From Tubiluchus corallicola (Eukaryota > Priapulida > Priapulimorpha > Priapulimorphida > Tubiluchidae), in contig JAQGDQ010000097.1 in NCBI GenBank assembly GCA_030141605.1, forward strand, positions 62,001-126,000: a DNA stretch of 64,000 nucleotides, given 5' to 3'. Shown here piece by piece: positions 11,501 through 23,500 of the stretch. Both the position numbers and the translations under genes were made by a program. The first letter of the stretch is position 1, and each line of letters starts with the position of its first letter. Below the pieces are notes generated by a model. It had not been told where the DNA came from. It saw nothing but the letters and a program-made list of their open reading frames with translations, and did no database searches.

Positions 11501-14500
11501 TGAGTCATTATCTGAAGTAACTTGTCATTATATCAACTAGAATGGAAGCACTAATGTGCTTGGATACGGTATGCCCCATAATCCTGTTTGCTCATCTGTT
11601 GCAAATTTAATAGTTTCCATCAGAAAATTGTGGGCAGCATTTAATATTGTCATAGAATCCATTTTGTAAAGATTTAGAATACGCATCATTGGGGCAGACC
11701 TATTTGTACACTAGAATGAAAGAAACTCCAGCAATGTAATCAGTATTTGGGACAGATCCATTTAACCAGTCTTTAAGGGTTACATTGTTCTGTAGTATCT
11801 TCATGCAAAATGTCAGCTCCTACAATGAAAATTGTGGTCTGGGATAGCTTATAAAGATACATGTGACAGCACCACCACCAACAACAACATGATCAAAGTT
11901 GAGGGATCCCACACTTTGTGCCGGATCGAATAGTTTATGTAGTTGCTATATAAATTAACTAAATACTTTTAGTAATTTGTACGACGATGCAAAGTAAATG
12001 TACAGGTTAAGTTTCTGTCTGTAGCTGCACGTTAATTCAGTTTCTCATGTTTAACTAGATGTATAAATTTTGTTCTTTTAGAAAACAAGTATTCACCATC
12101 TAATGCAAAGCGGCAGAAAGTAAGTAGTTTTTTGCTGATTTTTTTTAATAGTTGTAGCTGTAGAAGATTTTGGTCTTTTGGTTTCTGTATGGAACTAGTG
12201 TATTTTAGTTGCATACTTGCTGAGAACTACTTTGAACATGACTGTCTTCACAGAATATGTAAACCATATCAGCGTGTTCATTGTTTTAAATCGCTGATGG
12301 CATGTTCGCTGATTTTAAAAGGTGCAGCAAGTATTTTAATTCGTGTATTTCACGTGAGCTTTGACTAGTGATGGTACTACCAGTCACTGATACTAAACTT
12401 AAAAGGCAGAAAATGCGGAATAGTTGGAATACAGCCAGTGACTGTAGAGTGACTTTAGATTCGAGCCAGTGACCAGAGAATAACGCTGCACACACCTTAG
12501 ATCATGGCTTTGTAAGCAGAAGATCCCTAGTTCAAATCCAGATTATATTCCAACATTTTTAAATTTTCTTGTTTTTCAAGTTTGGTATCAAAATTTACAA
12601 AATTGTGGGTTTGCATAATAATAATAATAATCTTGATAATAGTGATATAATAATTATCATAATAATGATAATATCATAATAATTAATTCCCTTATGAAAT
12701 ATATATATAGGCATTGGAACGAGGAGACTGACTACCTTGTACTGTATGTCTGAGACTGCAGTGTCCATGAAAGTTAAACTACCTTGTACTGTATGTCTGA
12801 GTCTGCAGTGTTCATGAAAGTTAAACTTGGTGTAATGGTAATAGAATATTAACACAGTATTGTGGGAAAAGGTTTTCTACTATCCACAAGCCATTAGATT
12901 TAAATCTTCTCATCCCATGCTTTTAATATAGTGTTAGAGAACACACTTTAAGCATTTCACTAAATCATCGGCATCACCATTTTATGTCGATGCACCCCAC
13001 CAAAAGTGATTGCAAATATTTTTTTACCATAGTTGAAGCACACGCTCATCTCTTTTCTGCAAAATTCTATGCAGTTTTTTTTTGCAAACTCTTACCGACA
13101 TGCCATACATCAAAAAGTGCTCCATCTTATTGTATTTCTCTGACTTCATAAGTTTCGTTATACTTGGATGCTGGTCACTGGCAAATATAGCATATTAAAC
13201 GTTTTTTCTTTCAACTCTTGAATTGGCTGCTAGTGACAACGGTCTGGGCTAATGCCTGTTTGTAGATACTCTAATGCTTTCTGGCTAAAATTTCATGAAA
13301 ACTACATTTCAGCGTTAGTAAACTACAGTTTTACTGCAGTTTTTTGACTGCAAGGATGTTTGAAATAATAACAAACATTATATCTCACGCCGACACAATG
13401 CAACCTGACAGTAAGGCATTTTTTTTATAAAAGTGTCATTTGACAAGCAGAAAACAATATGTGCTGTGAATTTTAAACATGCTGCAATGATGAAACAATC
13501 CAGCTCGAGATACCAGTGACGTCATGATAAAACTTTCGCACGCTGTATCTCGTTACTAATTTTTTTCGACTTTTGCATATAGTGAATTGAAGTAGTTGCT
13601 GACAAAACTGTGTTTTGAGTTTAAAATTAAAAATGCCTTCAGCACTGCTTTAAGTGCCAGGTAATTTGAAGAATAAAAGTTTAACAAAGTACTGTACTAT
13701 CATTGTTGTTGTTTTTTTATATAGTAATGTATGACTATATGGTCTGTGTGACTGGTGCTGCAACCTAGTGTAGGGTAGCATAAGTTTACAAAAGTATTTA
13801 AATAACTTCTAATTGATGGTTGAACGTAGATCCTGATGTGTTATTAATGCCGATTTACTAAGATTATTGACTAACACTTTAAGAGTAGATTGTACTTAGT
13901 TGTAAATTCTACTGCATGATTATGTCTTATGAAAGGCACACTGCGTAGCATTATCAAAACAAAATAGGAGGTGTGTATGAATTTTTGAGGCTGGTAGCTG
14001 TAAGAAAAACTAATTAAAAATTTGGGGTTGTTTTAATAGCCTGCAGGACTGATTTGTAGCTTCCTTAACTGGAGATAAGCGAAAAATTTGCCAAAATGAA
14101 TCCAGTGTGCGGCGAAAGGCTTAAAGCGGCTGAATACACAATGGCATGGCTATATATAACAGTGCAATGTGGTGAACACATGTGCCTCCCGGATCGGTCC
14201 GCACGGGATAGCGTAAACAATGAACCATTACAAGAATGAGTTGGTGCTTCACTGCGCTGTGTTCATTCAGTCTTCTTTTAACAAGTATTAGGAAGAAAAA
14301 ACTGAAATGCTTGTGTGGTCTGCTTTTATTGCTTCAAATCTAATGACTGATGTTGTTTATGCTGTCTTTGAGTAAATAGCTTCAAACTTATTGATTCCCA
14401 TATTTTTGTAGACCTAGTCATAAGTCCGTCCCAAATTTGTCATTTAAAGTAGAGATCATGTATACCAAAATTGCCGCAAAAATGCTTTTAGCAATTTTTT

Positions 14501-17500
14501 TTGGTTTTATGTTTGTCAAGTATCAGTATTAATTTCCTACTGTTGATTTCGTAAGAATTTCATTTTACTTATATATTAATTGTGGTTGTAATGATCGTAC
14601 AAGATTGTTCTGAGTAGTTTGCTGTATGCATGAGAGATGACCCAACTTTTTCTCTTAAATATTATTCAATGTTCTGAGCTTTGGCCTATTTTTTAAAATT
14701 AAACACATTGTATCATTGGGTCAATGTCAGTAGCGTCTCTCAAGTGGTCTTAGTTGGAGAAGCCAAGCTTCGCTATGTATGTATGTATGTAGTTTATTGA
14801 CAAAAATATTTTTCACTTGCAACAAGCAGGGTAAACAATCACTTTTAATATTCTTTTTGTCTATGACAATACTGCACATCATTCAGTGACAGTCTTCTTA
14901 ATAAAACAGTAAAGTGATTATAACATTAATCTTAATCCTATTCATTTAATGTTTTGGCACAAATTTGAGAAGATTCCTTAATTTTAAGAAACAAATTTAT
15001 CTTGTGAAGATCATTGGTTCTTTGTGGGCATGTTTTTTGCTGGTCTCTGCTTGTGTCAGTTGTTTGGTGTGTTTTCAATTGTATCTCGTCTTTCTTCAAC
15101 TATGCCTGAGTGCTTTGCTTTGTTTCATTTCTAAAGTTGTCTAGCAGATTACCAGCTTAGGGCATTTTTAAGGAGCAAGTGACAAAGATTTACAAAAAAC
15201 TCAATAATAAAAGTAACGGTCTGATTAAAAGCTGATCATAATTAAATTACAATAATTGCCTATAATGACAATTGTAGTTATTATATAGCTTCTAATGTAC
15301 AGTGACTCCAATTATTTTATTTGTGCAAGTAATTTGTTAATATATCTATACAAAAGGCTGGCTCATCCATTGTTTTTACACTGTTCAACACATAGCAAGC
15401 CAATATCCCACTCTAAGCCTATTCGGTGCTTTTGAACACCTACTCCAAGTGTGGGGGGATCAGAACGTGGCGCATTATCATTGATCATTTCTTAGGAAAC
15501 CAAACCATCAGTGGTGTTTGGATCTTGGTAGGATCAGTATATCCGTCCTTACTGGGACGACTACCTGGCAAGTTAAACTGCCTACAATGTGCTGGTGGTC
15601 ATCCGTCCATTTACTTTTCAAGCTCAGGGTGGCTTAATTTTCATGGTCATGTTCACACTGTACAATTCATTTCTTCCCTTTTCCCCTTATTACGTTGTGT
15701 TCACTATGTGGGTAAGGGCTTGTGTTGAACTTGCTCGTGTTAAGAACGTTCACCGTTAGTGTGTTTTAAAAGTGTTGCACTTGTATTATTATATTAATGT
15801 TTTTCTGAAAAATTATCCTGTACAACCATTGCTGCTTCAATTTCCTTCCCTTATCTACTCTCATCCCCTCTACACCCCTCTTCAAGAAATAAGCTGCGGC
15901 TTAGTCAAGGAATTTCGGTGTGCTCACCGCATGTGCCTGTCTCTGGCTGCCATATTGAAGCCTGTGCTGTACCAGTATACAGATAGCCCTCACTTGATGG
16001 TTACCATTTGTCTGGTTGCTGTGAAAACCTTCGTCAGATGTTTTTGTATTCCAGACCCAGATACCAGGTTCAGTATTATATGGATGTAATAATCAGGCAG
16101 CAGGCGTTGAACACGCGCTTTAGTTCGTATCAGTTCAAGTTGTTGAAATGAGTGACGTTGGTGTTACATAGTCAACGACGAAGCATTGGTACTAGTGTTG
16201 CCAGCTTGTTAATATTCGCGTCTATGATTGTGTGTGTGTAATTCCACGTGTTGGCACTTCGTTTTCGGTTCGTGTAGAAGTGATCTGAGAGACCGGTAGC
16301 ATTACCTGGCAGGAAATTAGTGCACTGAGTGGCGACGAATTTGAGATAATTAGTCAGTAGCGGCATTGCGCGGTGTGGACTACTTACTTGAAATTGGTTG
16401 TTTTAATTGTACTTTTCTGCACAAGAATGTGTTTGCAATTTATTAAGTTGCAGAACTTCAAAATTACACATGCAGGGCTTTTGTTTTATTGTACAGCTTG
16501 TGGAACGGCGTTCTGTTTTGGATCATTTGGGCAATTTCATTTTAGTTATTCTTTACCTCAAAGTCACTTCACTATTATTTCTTACTTCATCTTATTCGAA
16601 TATGCAAGTATTATGCAGTTTAAGCAAACTTGACGTTGCCTCGTTTGGCTTAATTATAATTTGCTGTTAGTACTTAACTAAGTACTTAAGTTAGTTATGC
16701 ATTCATAGGTACTTTTCTGCAACACTTAAGTAAAAGTACTCCCTCTGCAATTCAGCATGAGCATCTGAAATTATTTTCATGAATCCTGTGCTTCTGTGTG
16801 TGCTTATGGTGGCAGAATATTCAGTTCGTTGGCTTATTCCTTGATGCTTTGACAGACTTCCAGTTTAGGAACTTTACATGTAAATCTTGGCTGTTTGCAT
16901 TTCCAAAATGCTGTCATTTGTTTCACAGTGTAGGTGGGAATGTTGAGTTGGGTCAATACTGTTTGTTTTTCATTCTCTTTGGTTTCTACTCACTTCTCAA
17001 TTAAGCATCTTGTCCTCCACTTAGCAAGCAGTTCAGGTTACAAAGAAAACCCTGTAAACTGAAAGTTGGTCTAAACTTGAAGCTAGAGTTACAAGTTACT
17101 GTTGTGAGCTTAGTAATTTCAAAGATGTTTCTTGATTGATCTATTTATTGATATGATTTTGCTTGATCTGTAAATGTGTAATAAATTTTCTTACATTAGG
17201 TTTCGTGGCTCGTTTATGCTAAACATGCCTATGCCATCTACTCTATTCTTGTTAGTTGGGTGCCTAGCCCAGGTATCAACACATGACTTGGCTGTGTAGA
17301 GTGTATAATGATAATTTAGGCATAGGTGCAAAATGTGTAATAATTTTCTCGCTTGTCTGTGATTTTCATTAGTGTATGGTACTTTTAAGCAAAACAACTG
17401 TTACTGGAAGAGTCAAGGTTACTTTAATTTGTTTCAAAATCTCGATTTGTGTTTTTTCAGTCTACCAAAGTTGGATGCATTTACTTTAACTGTTGGGCAA

Positions 17501-20500
17501 TGACAATACAGCAGCAGTGGTTCCTAACATGTCAGCTTTCTATGGCAACATCTTGTTGTTTGGTGTTTCAGGAAGAGTGACAGATAAGATTAAATGTTGT
17601 CATTGCAGAACTGTCTGAATCGTTGGCATTCACTAATCACTCACTGGATAGACCTTCTTTCACTTCAGTTTCTAAATTCTTAAGATGAACTGAGATGTGT
17701 GTTGTTGATAAAAACTGCCATTTTTCTCGACTCTTTGTGGCATTGTTCAGCTTGACATCATTTTTTACTACAGATAAGAAGAGCTTCATTTATGCCTGTT
17801 CTCACAGCTGCAATTCTGTATTGGTTGTATTTAGCTTTTTTGGACATCTAAATGCTGGCATTTTCGGCTATTTAGCACGCCAACTTCCGGTTAGAGTTGT
17901 TTAGACAGATGGCACAATTTATCTCCTACTATGTTCGAAGCCATTTTGATTTGTCGGAAAAAACTTTTCGGTTAGGAATTAGTCTTCTAGGGGGTTGCTA
18001 AGATATGTGGTATCAGAAAGCTATGTAGAGACATGCTGTAAATACATATTCTTTTGAGTTAGTGAAATTCAATGTTAATCTTGTTGGTTGAAGTCTCAAA
18101 GAGGCTGGGGAATTTCTTCATCATAAATACGTTTATATGGCACCACGTAGTCATGCTTACTCACAACACACGTGGTGGACACATTTACTACTTAAACACT
18201 GTAAGTGCTTATTGCCAATTTGTAACCCACCTAATCAATTAGGTGCCCGAAAAGTTGAAAAAAATGCTGATTTTAATTATTTTGTCTTAAATTATATTGG
18301 GGGACTGGTGTTAGTTTGGAGTCGATGTGGGTGAGTTTAATTTAATCTTGCAGAGTGCTACTTTAGTTACTTCTTAGTGAAATTGGTTGTTTTTCTCATG
18401 TTTAATTCAACATTGTTTAAGCAGTGGTATTCTATTCCTTGATGGGAGGAACTGGTAAATGTGCTATTTTTTAATCCCGAGGACAGACGGGGTTTTGTAC
18501 AGCTGTGCCAATACTGTGCTTGTAAAATAGCTTCAACCTACAGTGAGCAAGTGGTCTGAACTAGTGAAGCAGGCTACACCATTTCTCCGAGTTTTTTCAA
18601 TGTTGTTTATTAAATCAGATTAAAGCGCTTGGGAATTTAAGCGTCATGAAGAAGTTGCAGATTATGGCAATTTTTTAGCTTTAGTCAAACTTTTGATGTA
18701 ACTCTGATCATCTTCTGATACTATTATTATTATTATTATTATGTAAGGGAAAATAAATATGAATCTGATGCCTAAACGTTGTGACTGATGTTAATTGCTG
18801 CAGTTGTTCATGCTGTTAAAATTGTGTTCATTTAATAAATGCTTCTGTAATTCATCTTTTCCTGTTAAACCGAAACTTTTTCCCTTACAGTTGTGACCAA
18901 AAACTGTAGCGGTTGTGTTGAAAAATTTGACTGTTGAGTAATTAGCAGAAAGTTGTGTGAACTTGTTTGATTATTTATAAACTTTATGCTCTCCAGATCA
19001 GTATTCAGTAAGCTGTCTGTCTACAAGTTGCTACAGTGCTGTATGAAGTTTGCTATACATATAAACTTTTCTTTATAAACTGAAGATTGCTGTCCTAAAT
19101 GTCCTAATGTATGTTTGAGAGCTTTGGCTGACGTTTGTCTTAAGTGATTTCAGTCCAGATTTGAGCTTCAGACTGCAAGTGCTGCTCAAGGTCAACAGCA
19201 TTTTTAGAGGATTTTGGCTCTGGGAAGCCAAATTGCCTTGGTTTTAAGCATAATTATTTTCTACTGCAGTTGCAAGTAGTACTCACTGCGCATGCGCTGT
19301 GTTGACGTTTGTCGTTATTAATAACTGAAGAGTGGTTAAGCAAAGTTGTCAACAATGGTGAAACATATGACATGTAGACGGTAGGAACATCCAATCTTAA
19401 AATGGTGAGACGATTATGGCAAATTCAAAGTTTGCTGTATTGCTGAGCGAAGATCATTCCATAATTGTTAAGGAGTATACTATTGCAAAACGTAATTGTT
19501 AATAATATTTAGTCAATTTTATTGATATTCGCTTCAGATTTGTTAAAGGAAAACAGGATGATTTTTCATATCGTGTCCCATTTTGAAGTGCGGTACAAAG
19601 TATACAGTTTAACACCTATAATAATGTTAATAATAAATGCTAAAGCGTTTCTGATAATTAAATAAGAGAATTAAATAATAGGCTAAAAACTTAATTAATG
19701 ACCAAAAAGCCCAACTTGTGATGACATAGTTTTCAATGGAGCAAATATTCCACGAGCAGGTTGAGATTGTTTGCTACTGTACAACATTCAGTGTGATATA
19801 CAAAAATCTCGTCAAATTTTAAGTTTTAAAATTCATATTGCAAGCTTACTGCTCTGTGCACGCATGAGCTTTGGAACGTGTGTTCTACGTCACAAGCGAA
19901 CACTTCTGAACTGAGAAGTACAGCACCTGTTTTTTGTGCAACACGTTTCCAAAATGTAGGCGCCAATGCCAGTCTAACTAGCGAATGGCGAAATGCATGT
20001 AACCACAAAGGACTAGTCGCGTGAATGCGAAATTGCTATTGTTTTTTTGTGTGGTAACAATTCTTTTACGTAAGAATCTTGAAAAAAAAATTGTATATTC
20101 CCTTTCAATATTGCAGAGTCGATTGCTTTGAGGTATAGTTTCAGATTGGGTCCTGTTTTCCTTTAACATTTTTTTCTTTCGGTAATTATATTGATAGCTA
20201 CATGATAATGATTTCGCTAATTATTATATGCAGTGCACACTATCGCCTTATAGACGCTCAGTAATATTGTCTATACCCAGGCAGTACGGTTAATTTTTTA
20301 TCAGCTATATTGTGCATGTGTAACACAGTATGCCCCTTACGATAACACTTTGAAGTCCGGTCAGCAGCTTGATAACAACAAGCAGAAATACAAGGGTATT
20401 CAGATACTCTTTTTACTGGCAAATTATCTTCTAAAAAATCTTAAAGCGCATGTGCCGACTGGTTTGATGTTTGAACGCAGCAGGCCCCGTGTGTAGATCT

Positions 20501-23500
20501 GGTTACCGGCAGAGCAAGACGAAACTCAAGCTCTTCACGCTGGTAAACAACACCAGTCTGATGGAAACCAGATGTGTTTCCTAGTGACATCATCCAGAGA
20601 TAAGTTAGAGAGCTGTTGTAAGGCGTCTACAGTAGGCTTATGCTTTTAGCTGCGAGATGCTTTTGCCCTTTACTGGCTTTAAATTTCTCAAGGTCTATGG
20701 CCTGCTTTGCAAATGTAGAGGAGGGTTTCTTATTTTCCTTTATATTGAACATTTAGGCAAAAATATTACCTTTCTATATCTAAAATTTGAGCTTTAAAAT
20801 TTGTAAAAAAAAATCAATCATCTGTAATTGGAAATGTACAGCCATGTTTGTTTAAGATGAAATTACACTGTACCTTCAACTGTAAATTTTGTTCAGCGTT
20901 GATTTTTTTATAAACACTTTTATTGGCATGTTTTAACAATCGTTTAGCCACAGTTAGTATTGATAAAGGAGCCTCGGAATAGAAATGACATGCAGGCCGT
21001 GCCTAATATATAAGTGAAGCACTGATTAAACACAACTAGTGATCGGTTTAATATGTCTGTCAATTGTTTGACACCACATGTTTGGGTGACCCAAGTAATC
21101 GATTAGTGAGAAAAAATAATAAGTAATCATCATGATTAGTTGAAATTCCTTACTTTTCTTAATCCCAGTTCTGGTGTCAGGTATCTCATTTTTAGTTTAT
21201 AAAGTTTTTTTACATTGAACGCTCTTTGTGCAGTTTATTTTTTTAATTGTTTTTTTGTTCTCATTATGTTTTTTGCTTCAAAATGCAGAAAAACTGTTTA
21301 ATTTTTTTAAATTCATAAGTGAAGAGTCAGAAGTCTGTTGTTTATAGATGCCACATAAACTAAAGCGTTAAACAAAGCTTTTTGGTCAGCCATGGTAAGG
21401 GAAATACAGTTATAATGTTAATATATACAGGTATAGAACAATAAAATCCTAAGAATTACTTATTTATCACTTGTTGATGTTTTTCTTGGAGTGAGATTTC
21501 AGTCAATAGGATCATATAGTCTTCTGGTAGTCATCTGTGCTTTTGCTCATACACTATAAGACGAACACTAGCTTTAGGTACATGAATCTTTCACAAACTA
21601 GGCGTAAGATACTCCTATATAATATGTGGTAAAAGTCAAAGTCATGTAAGTAAGTATAAGACTGCAGAAAGTGCTGAAGATTTCAGTACATATTTAGCAC
21701 GGGTACTATTATGATGTAAAGGAAAAAGTGCAGGCTTCCTTTTCTTTGCCATGAAAAGAGACAAGCCAACCCCAACATCGTTTCAAAACCAGTTCCAGAC
21801 TATTTTCAAGTATTTGATCTATTTGGTCCTCTCTATCTGCTATAACCATTGTTATCAATAGTTAACTTATATTTTAGACATTACGGCAGGTTGTTTTGAA
21901 GAATATGATAGATTATTAGATAAACCATAAGCATCGCACTGTTGTGTTAGGCAGACCCTAAGCAATATGATAGTTGTATTATGATAGTTGTCAATTTGTT
22001 TTAGGCAATCTATAAGAAATATGACAGTTGTAGTAACAGTGTAAGGCAGACTATAAAAGATTTGATAGTTGTTTCAGTTTCATTAGGCAAACTATAAGCA
22101 CTATGGTAGTTGCATCATTTGTGTTAGAGGCAAATTTTAAGAAATATGATAGTTGTATTGGTTGTGTTAGGCAGACCATAAGCATTATCGTAGTTGTAAT
22201 AATTTGTATTATTGGGCGAGTTATGTAAGTTATATAAGCAAACTGATTGTTAAATCAATTTCAGATTATAAACAATAGAAAATAAATGTATTAATCTGCT
22301 CTACACAAACTTTAGGATCCCACTTTGTTGAATTTGTCTGTTGTTTGCTCAACATTTCATGCAGCTATAGACTTCTATAATTGTGATTAGGAGTTTTAAG
22401 TCTCGCGTTAGAAACTGAAATTCCTCAAAAGATGTTTGTGTAAAAGTTCGCATGACTTGGAACTACTGACAGTTTATAGTAATTTACTATTCTATGTAGT
22501 GGATAGCTGGAGTCGGCATTTCTCTCATATTTTGTTGAAACCAATTTTTCTCGTTATTTTGTTTTAACGTTGTTTTTCGTTTGCTTTAGTGTTTTCTTGT
22601 TCTCTGGTCGATGCTGCACGGATATTTTTCGGTTTTTAATTGCTAGTTAAAATCGACACAAATTGTGATGTCAAACCTCACTTGCCAACATTGGAAAATT
22701 TGACCTGCGAACAAGTGCAAAGCGAACAAAATAGCTACAGTAACTAGTGCATAGCATGCAATTTTATAAGTGATTGGTAATGCTATTGTTGAAGAGTATG
22801 TAAAAATACTTGAAGTAAAGATTTTGTGCATTTTCTGTCTGTAATCAAAAACAATTAATGAAATTTTGAATTTTAAATTTATTTATGTATGTTAACGTGT
22901 CCAACCTTGAAGGCACTTCCACAGATAGTAACACATGCAGGAGGTGAATGCCATGCGGCTTGCTTGGGCAGATTATTGTAAAATTTAAAATAAGATTTCA
23001 AATTTGATGGCTTGTGTGATTTCAAATCTCGAAAGCTGGTATAACATTTTGTTGGGACTTGTTCAACCATTTGCGCAACTTCGGCTGATATTGTCTTGAA
23101 CCGATTTTAGTTTTTATTAATTTCTCTTTCTCATTTATTTTTTATTGTTTTCAGGTTTACAGTGGTTCGGAGGAATTTGTGCATGATGCACCAAGATACA
23201 CATCCCCCAAGCCTGGCCAGTTTCCTGCCGAGCCTTCGTACTTTTTAGGTAATTTTCAGCCTTTTTTTCTGCAGGCACTAGGTACATTATCATATTTTAA
23301 ATTGAAAACAAGGTTTTTTGAGCTCATGCGAATCTTATGCAACATTTAGTTTTTCAGACGAGCTCTGTGAAGCACAGCAAATTATGTTTACCATGTGATA
23401 ATTGGTTGATGATTGGTGATGCTTTGCTTTATGTGTTTTTTGCTACTTTACTCTTTGAATTCTTGTAATATTGTTGTAATTAAATCATAGCATTGTAGCA

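Larger units (their letters stand above)
12120..23154 (+). other. E-protein intron 7, 11 kb, repeat-rich
   Basis: The longest intron of the window. From 5' to 3' it holds a SINE copy, a 47-bp tandem duplication, a decayed transposase frame, a CpG-dense block (15.4-16.4 kb), an intact 628-bp MITE, a minisatellite and one copy of a 230-bp repeat. The remaining stretches show no supported gene. I searched by eye for an alternative first exon like the vertebrate short-isoform exon ('MYCAY...NGK') and did not find one. Confidence 0.7.

Noticed and set aside
15426-16089. Two open frames of about 100 codons in the GC-rich block of intron 7
   Set aside because: No recognisable domain, no phase-compatible splice sites to the E-protein; explained by locally higher GC.
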